Shown piece by piece: positions 62,518 through 64,000 of a DNA stretch of 64,000 nucleotides. The notes beneath the pieces were generated by a model. The model had not been told where the DNA came from. It saw only the letters and a list, made by a program, of their open reading frames with translations, and did no database searches. The stretch lies in NCBI GenBank assembly GCA_029319145.1, contig CP119753.1:1550001-1614000 (forward strand), in the 5' to 3' direction. Every line of letters starts with the position of its first letter. The stretch's first letter is position 1. A program made the position numbers and the translations under genes. The stretch is from Microbacter sp. GSS18. GTDB taxonomy: Bacteria; Actinomycetota; Actinomycetes; Actinomycetales; Microbacteriaceae.

Positions 62518-64000
62518 ATGAGCATCGCAGAGACAGCACCCGCCACCCCCGGGTCGGAGCACGACCAGGCCCCCGCCGCATGGACGGGATTCGTTCCCGG
62601 TCCCTGGCAGGACGGCATCGACGTGCGCGACTTCATCCAGCGCAACCTCACGCCGTACGACGGCGACGCGGCGTTCCTCACCGGGCCCACCGAGCGCACC
62701 ACCCGCGTGTGGGACACGCTCAGCAGCATGTTCCCCGAGGAGCGCGAGAAGGGCGTCTACGACGTCGACCCGCACACCCCCGCCGGCATCACCGCCCACG
62801 GCCCCGGGTACATCAGCGACGACGACCACGTGATCGTCGGCCTGCAGACCGACGCGCCGCTCAAGCGCGCCATCATGCCCAACGGCGGCTGGCGCATGGT
62901 GGAGACGGCGCTCGAGACCTACGGCTACGAGGTCGACCAGACCCTCAAGACCGTCTTCACCGAGTACCGCAAGACCCACAACCAGGGCGTCTTCGACGTG
63001 TACCCGCCCAAGGTCCGCGCGGCCCGCAGCGCCCACATCGTCACGGGCCTGCCGGACGCCTACGGCCGCGGCCGCATCATCGGCGACTACCGCCGCGTCG
63101 CCCTCTACGGCGTCGACGGCCTCATCGCCGCGAAGAAGCTCGACAAGCTGGACCTCGACACGCGTCCCTTCAGCGACACCGTCGCCCGCGAGCGCGAGGA
63201 GCACGCCGAGCAGCTGCGCGCCCTGGTCGAGTTGAAGCAGATGGCGGCGAGCTACGGCGTCGACATCTCGAGCCCCGCCACCACCGCGGCCGAGGCCGTG
63301 CAGTGGCTCTACTTCGGCTACCTCGCCTCGGTCAAGGAGCAGAACGGCGCGGCGATGTCGCTCGGCCGCACGTCGACCTTCCTCGACGTCTACATCGAGC
63401 GCGATCTCGCCGCCGGTCTCATCACCGAGGAGCAGGCCCAGGAGATCATCGACGACTTCGTCATCAAGCTGCGCATCGTCCGCTTCCTGCGCACGCCCGA
63501 GTACGACGCCCTCTTCTCGGGCGACCCGACCTGGGTAACCGAGACGATCGGCGGCATCGGCGAGGACGGCCGGTCGATGGTCACCAAGAACTCGTTCCGG
63601 TTCCTGCAGACGCTGTACAACCTGGGCCCGGCTCCCGAGCCCAACATGACGGTGTTCTGGTCGAGCAAGCTGCCGCAGGGGTTCAAGGACTTCTGCGCGC
63701 AGGTGTCGATCGACACGTCCGCGGTGCAGTACGAGTCCGACGACCTGATCCGCTGCCGGTGGGGCGACGACGCGGCGATCGCGTGCTGCGTGTCGCCGAT
63801 GCGCGTCGGCAAGCAGATGCAGTTCTTCGGCGCCCGGGTGAACCTCGCCAAGGCCCTGCTCTACGCCATCAACGGCGGTCGCGACGAAGTCAGCGGCAAG
63901 CAGGTCTCCCCCGCCGCCGCGCCGGTCGCCGAGGCCGTGCTCGACTACGACGACGTCATGGCCCGCTTCGACCAGACCATGGATTGGCTCGCCGACACCT
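62518..64000 (+). CDS. pflB: Formate C-acetyltransferase (pyruvate formate-lyase), N-terminal part
   Basis: The first 494 codons of a glycyl-radical enzyme are visible; the 3' end with the radical Gly lies beyond the window. It shows [74 protein letters not shown] (in parts), [14 protein letters not shown] and the active-site pair C423-C424 in [13 protein letters not shown]. That is the true PFL signature. It cleaves pyruvate with CoA to acetyl-CoA and formate under anoxia and needs an activating enzyme, probably downstream. AAGGA lies 8 nt before the ATG. Confidence 0.96.
   Translation, partial: MSIAETAPATPGSEHDQAPAAWTGFVPGPWQDGIDVRDFIQRNLTPYDGDAAFLTGPTERTTRVWDTLSSMFPEEREKGVYDVDPHTPAGITAHGPGYISDDDHVIVGLQTDAPLKRAIMPNGGWRMVETALETYGYEVDQTLKTVFTEYRKTHNQGVFDVYPPKVRAARSAHIVTGLPDAYGRGRIIGDYRRVALYGVDGLIAAKKLDKLDLDTRPFSDTVAREREEHAEQLRALVELKQMAASYGVDISSPATTAAEAVQWLYFGYLASVKEQNGAAMSLGRTSTFLDVYIERDLAAGLITEEQAQEIIDDFVIKLRIVRFLRTPEYDALFSGDPTWVTETIGGIGEDGRSMVTKNSFRFLQTLYNLGPAPEPNMTVFWSSKLPQGFKDFCAQVSIDTSAVQYESDDLIRCRWGDDAAIACCVSPMRVGKQMQFFGARVNLAKALLYAINGGRDEVSGKQVSPAAAPVAEAVLDYDDVMARFDQTMDWLADT

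Noticed and set aside
59155..63204. A 1349-codon open frame on the minus strand
   Set aside because: It is antisense to pflB and murE and out of frame with the site-2 protease gene it also covers. Low-complexity Arg/Gly/Ala/Val/Asp composition is typical of shadow frames in 70% GC DNA.

Overview
The window is about 70% G+C. It looks like chromosome of an actinobacterium of the family Microbacteriaceae, most likely a Microbacterium-type organism. The reasons are the codon bias, frequent GTG starts, a Tat- and lipoprotein-based EfeUOB iron system with an IdeR/DtxR box, ACC deaminase, a TreS-Mak trehalose/maltose pair, a long Pro/Gly/Ala-rich IF-2, and many TANNNT motifs lying 6-7 nt before start codons, which points to leaderless mRNAs. 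Genus assignment is inference, because no rRNA gene is present.

Layout. 1-2434: partial LLM oxidoreductase, an SDR and a membrane acyltransferase. 2455-6063: efeUOB iron-uptake operon with ATGA overlaps and an iron box. 6208-19825: ordinary chromosomal genes, namely a 2OG-Fe(II) oxygenase, SDR, rpsO, two transporters, YceI, FKBP, PrsW protease, FAH hydrolase, aspartase, a CpdA-like phosphodiesterase and oligopeptidase B. 19867-21289: four tandem 51-nt hairpins plus a fifth copy, flanking a DUF559/AbiEi-type endonuclease gene. This is the strongest candidate for an undescribed element. 21314-25963: pfkA, a SNF2 helicase, a lipoprotein and a small membrane protein. 26031-35739: translation and RNA-maturation block (ribF, truB, rbfA, infB, ylxR, nusA), interrupted by plus-strand mutY and a flavodoxin gene, with a perfect 22-bp-stem hairpin between infB and rbfA.

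35819-49645: an HdeD-lipase fusion, a frameshifted Na+/alanine symporter gene, a Tat-secreted Cys-rich protein, DUF1206, proS, a GntR regulator translationally coupled to ACC deaminase, treS-mak and an RNB ribonuclease. 49794-53728: fucO with a palindromic operator, the remnant of a PNPOx-like gene, pcp and isocitrate lyase. 53927-59191: ispG, a fused PhzE-type anthranilate synthase behind a complete trp attenuator, and an ECF42-type sigma factor coupled to its DGPF protein. 59208-64000: a site-2 protease, a MurE-like ligase and the start of pyruvate formate-lyase.

How parts work together. fucO and pflB lie about 11 kb apart but carry the same 15-bp palindrome TGTGGTCTGACCACA in their promoters, so one GntR/FadR-type repressor probably controls a fermentative module. 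TreS converts trehalose to maltose and Mak phosphorylates the maltose for glucan synthesis. EfeU, EfeO and EfeB form a ferrous-iron importer. The sigma factor and YCII/DGPF protein form a self-contained ECF module. No tRNA, rRNA, CRISPR array, phage or recognisable insertion sequence was seen. No intergenic stretch much longer than 300 bases lacks a described feature.
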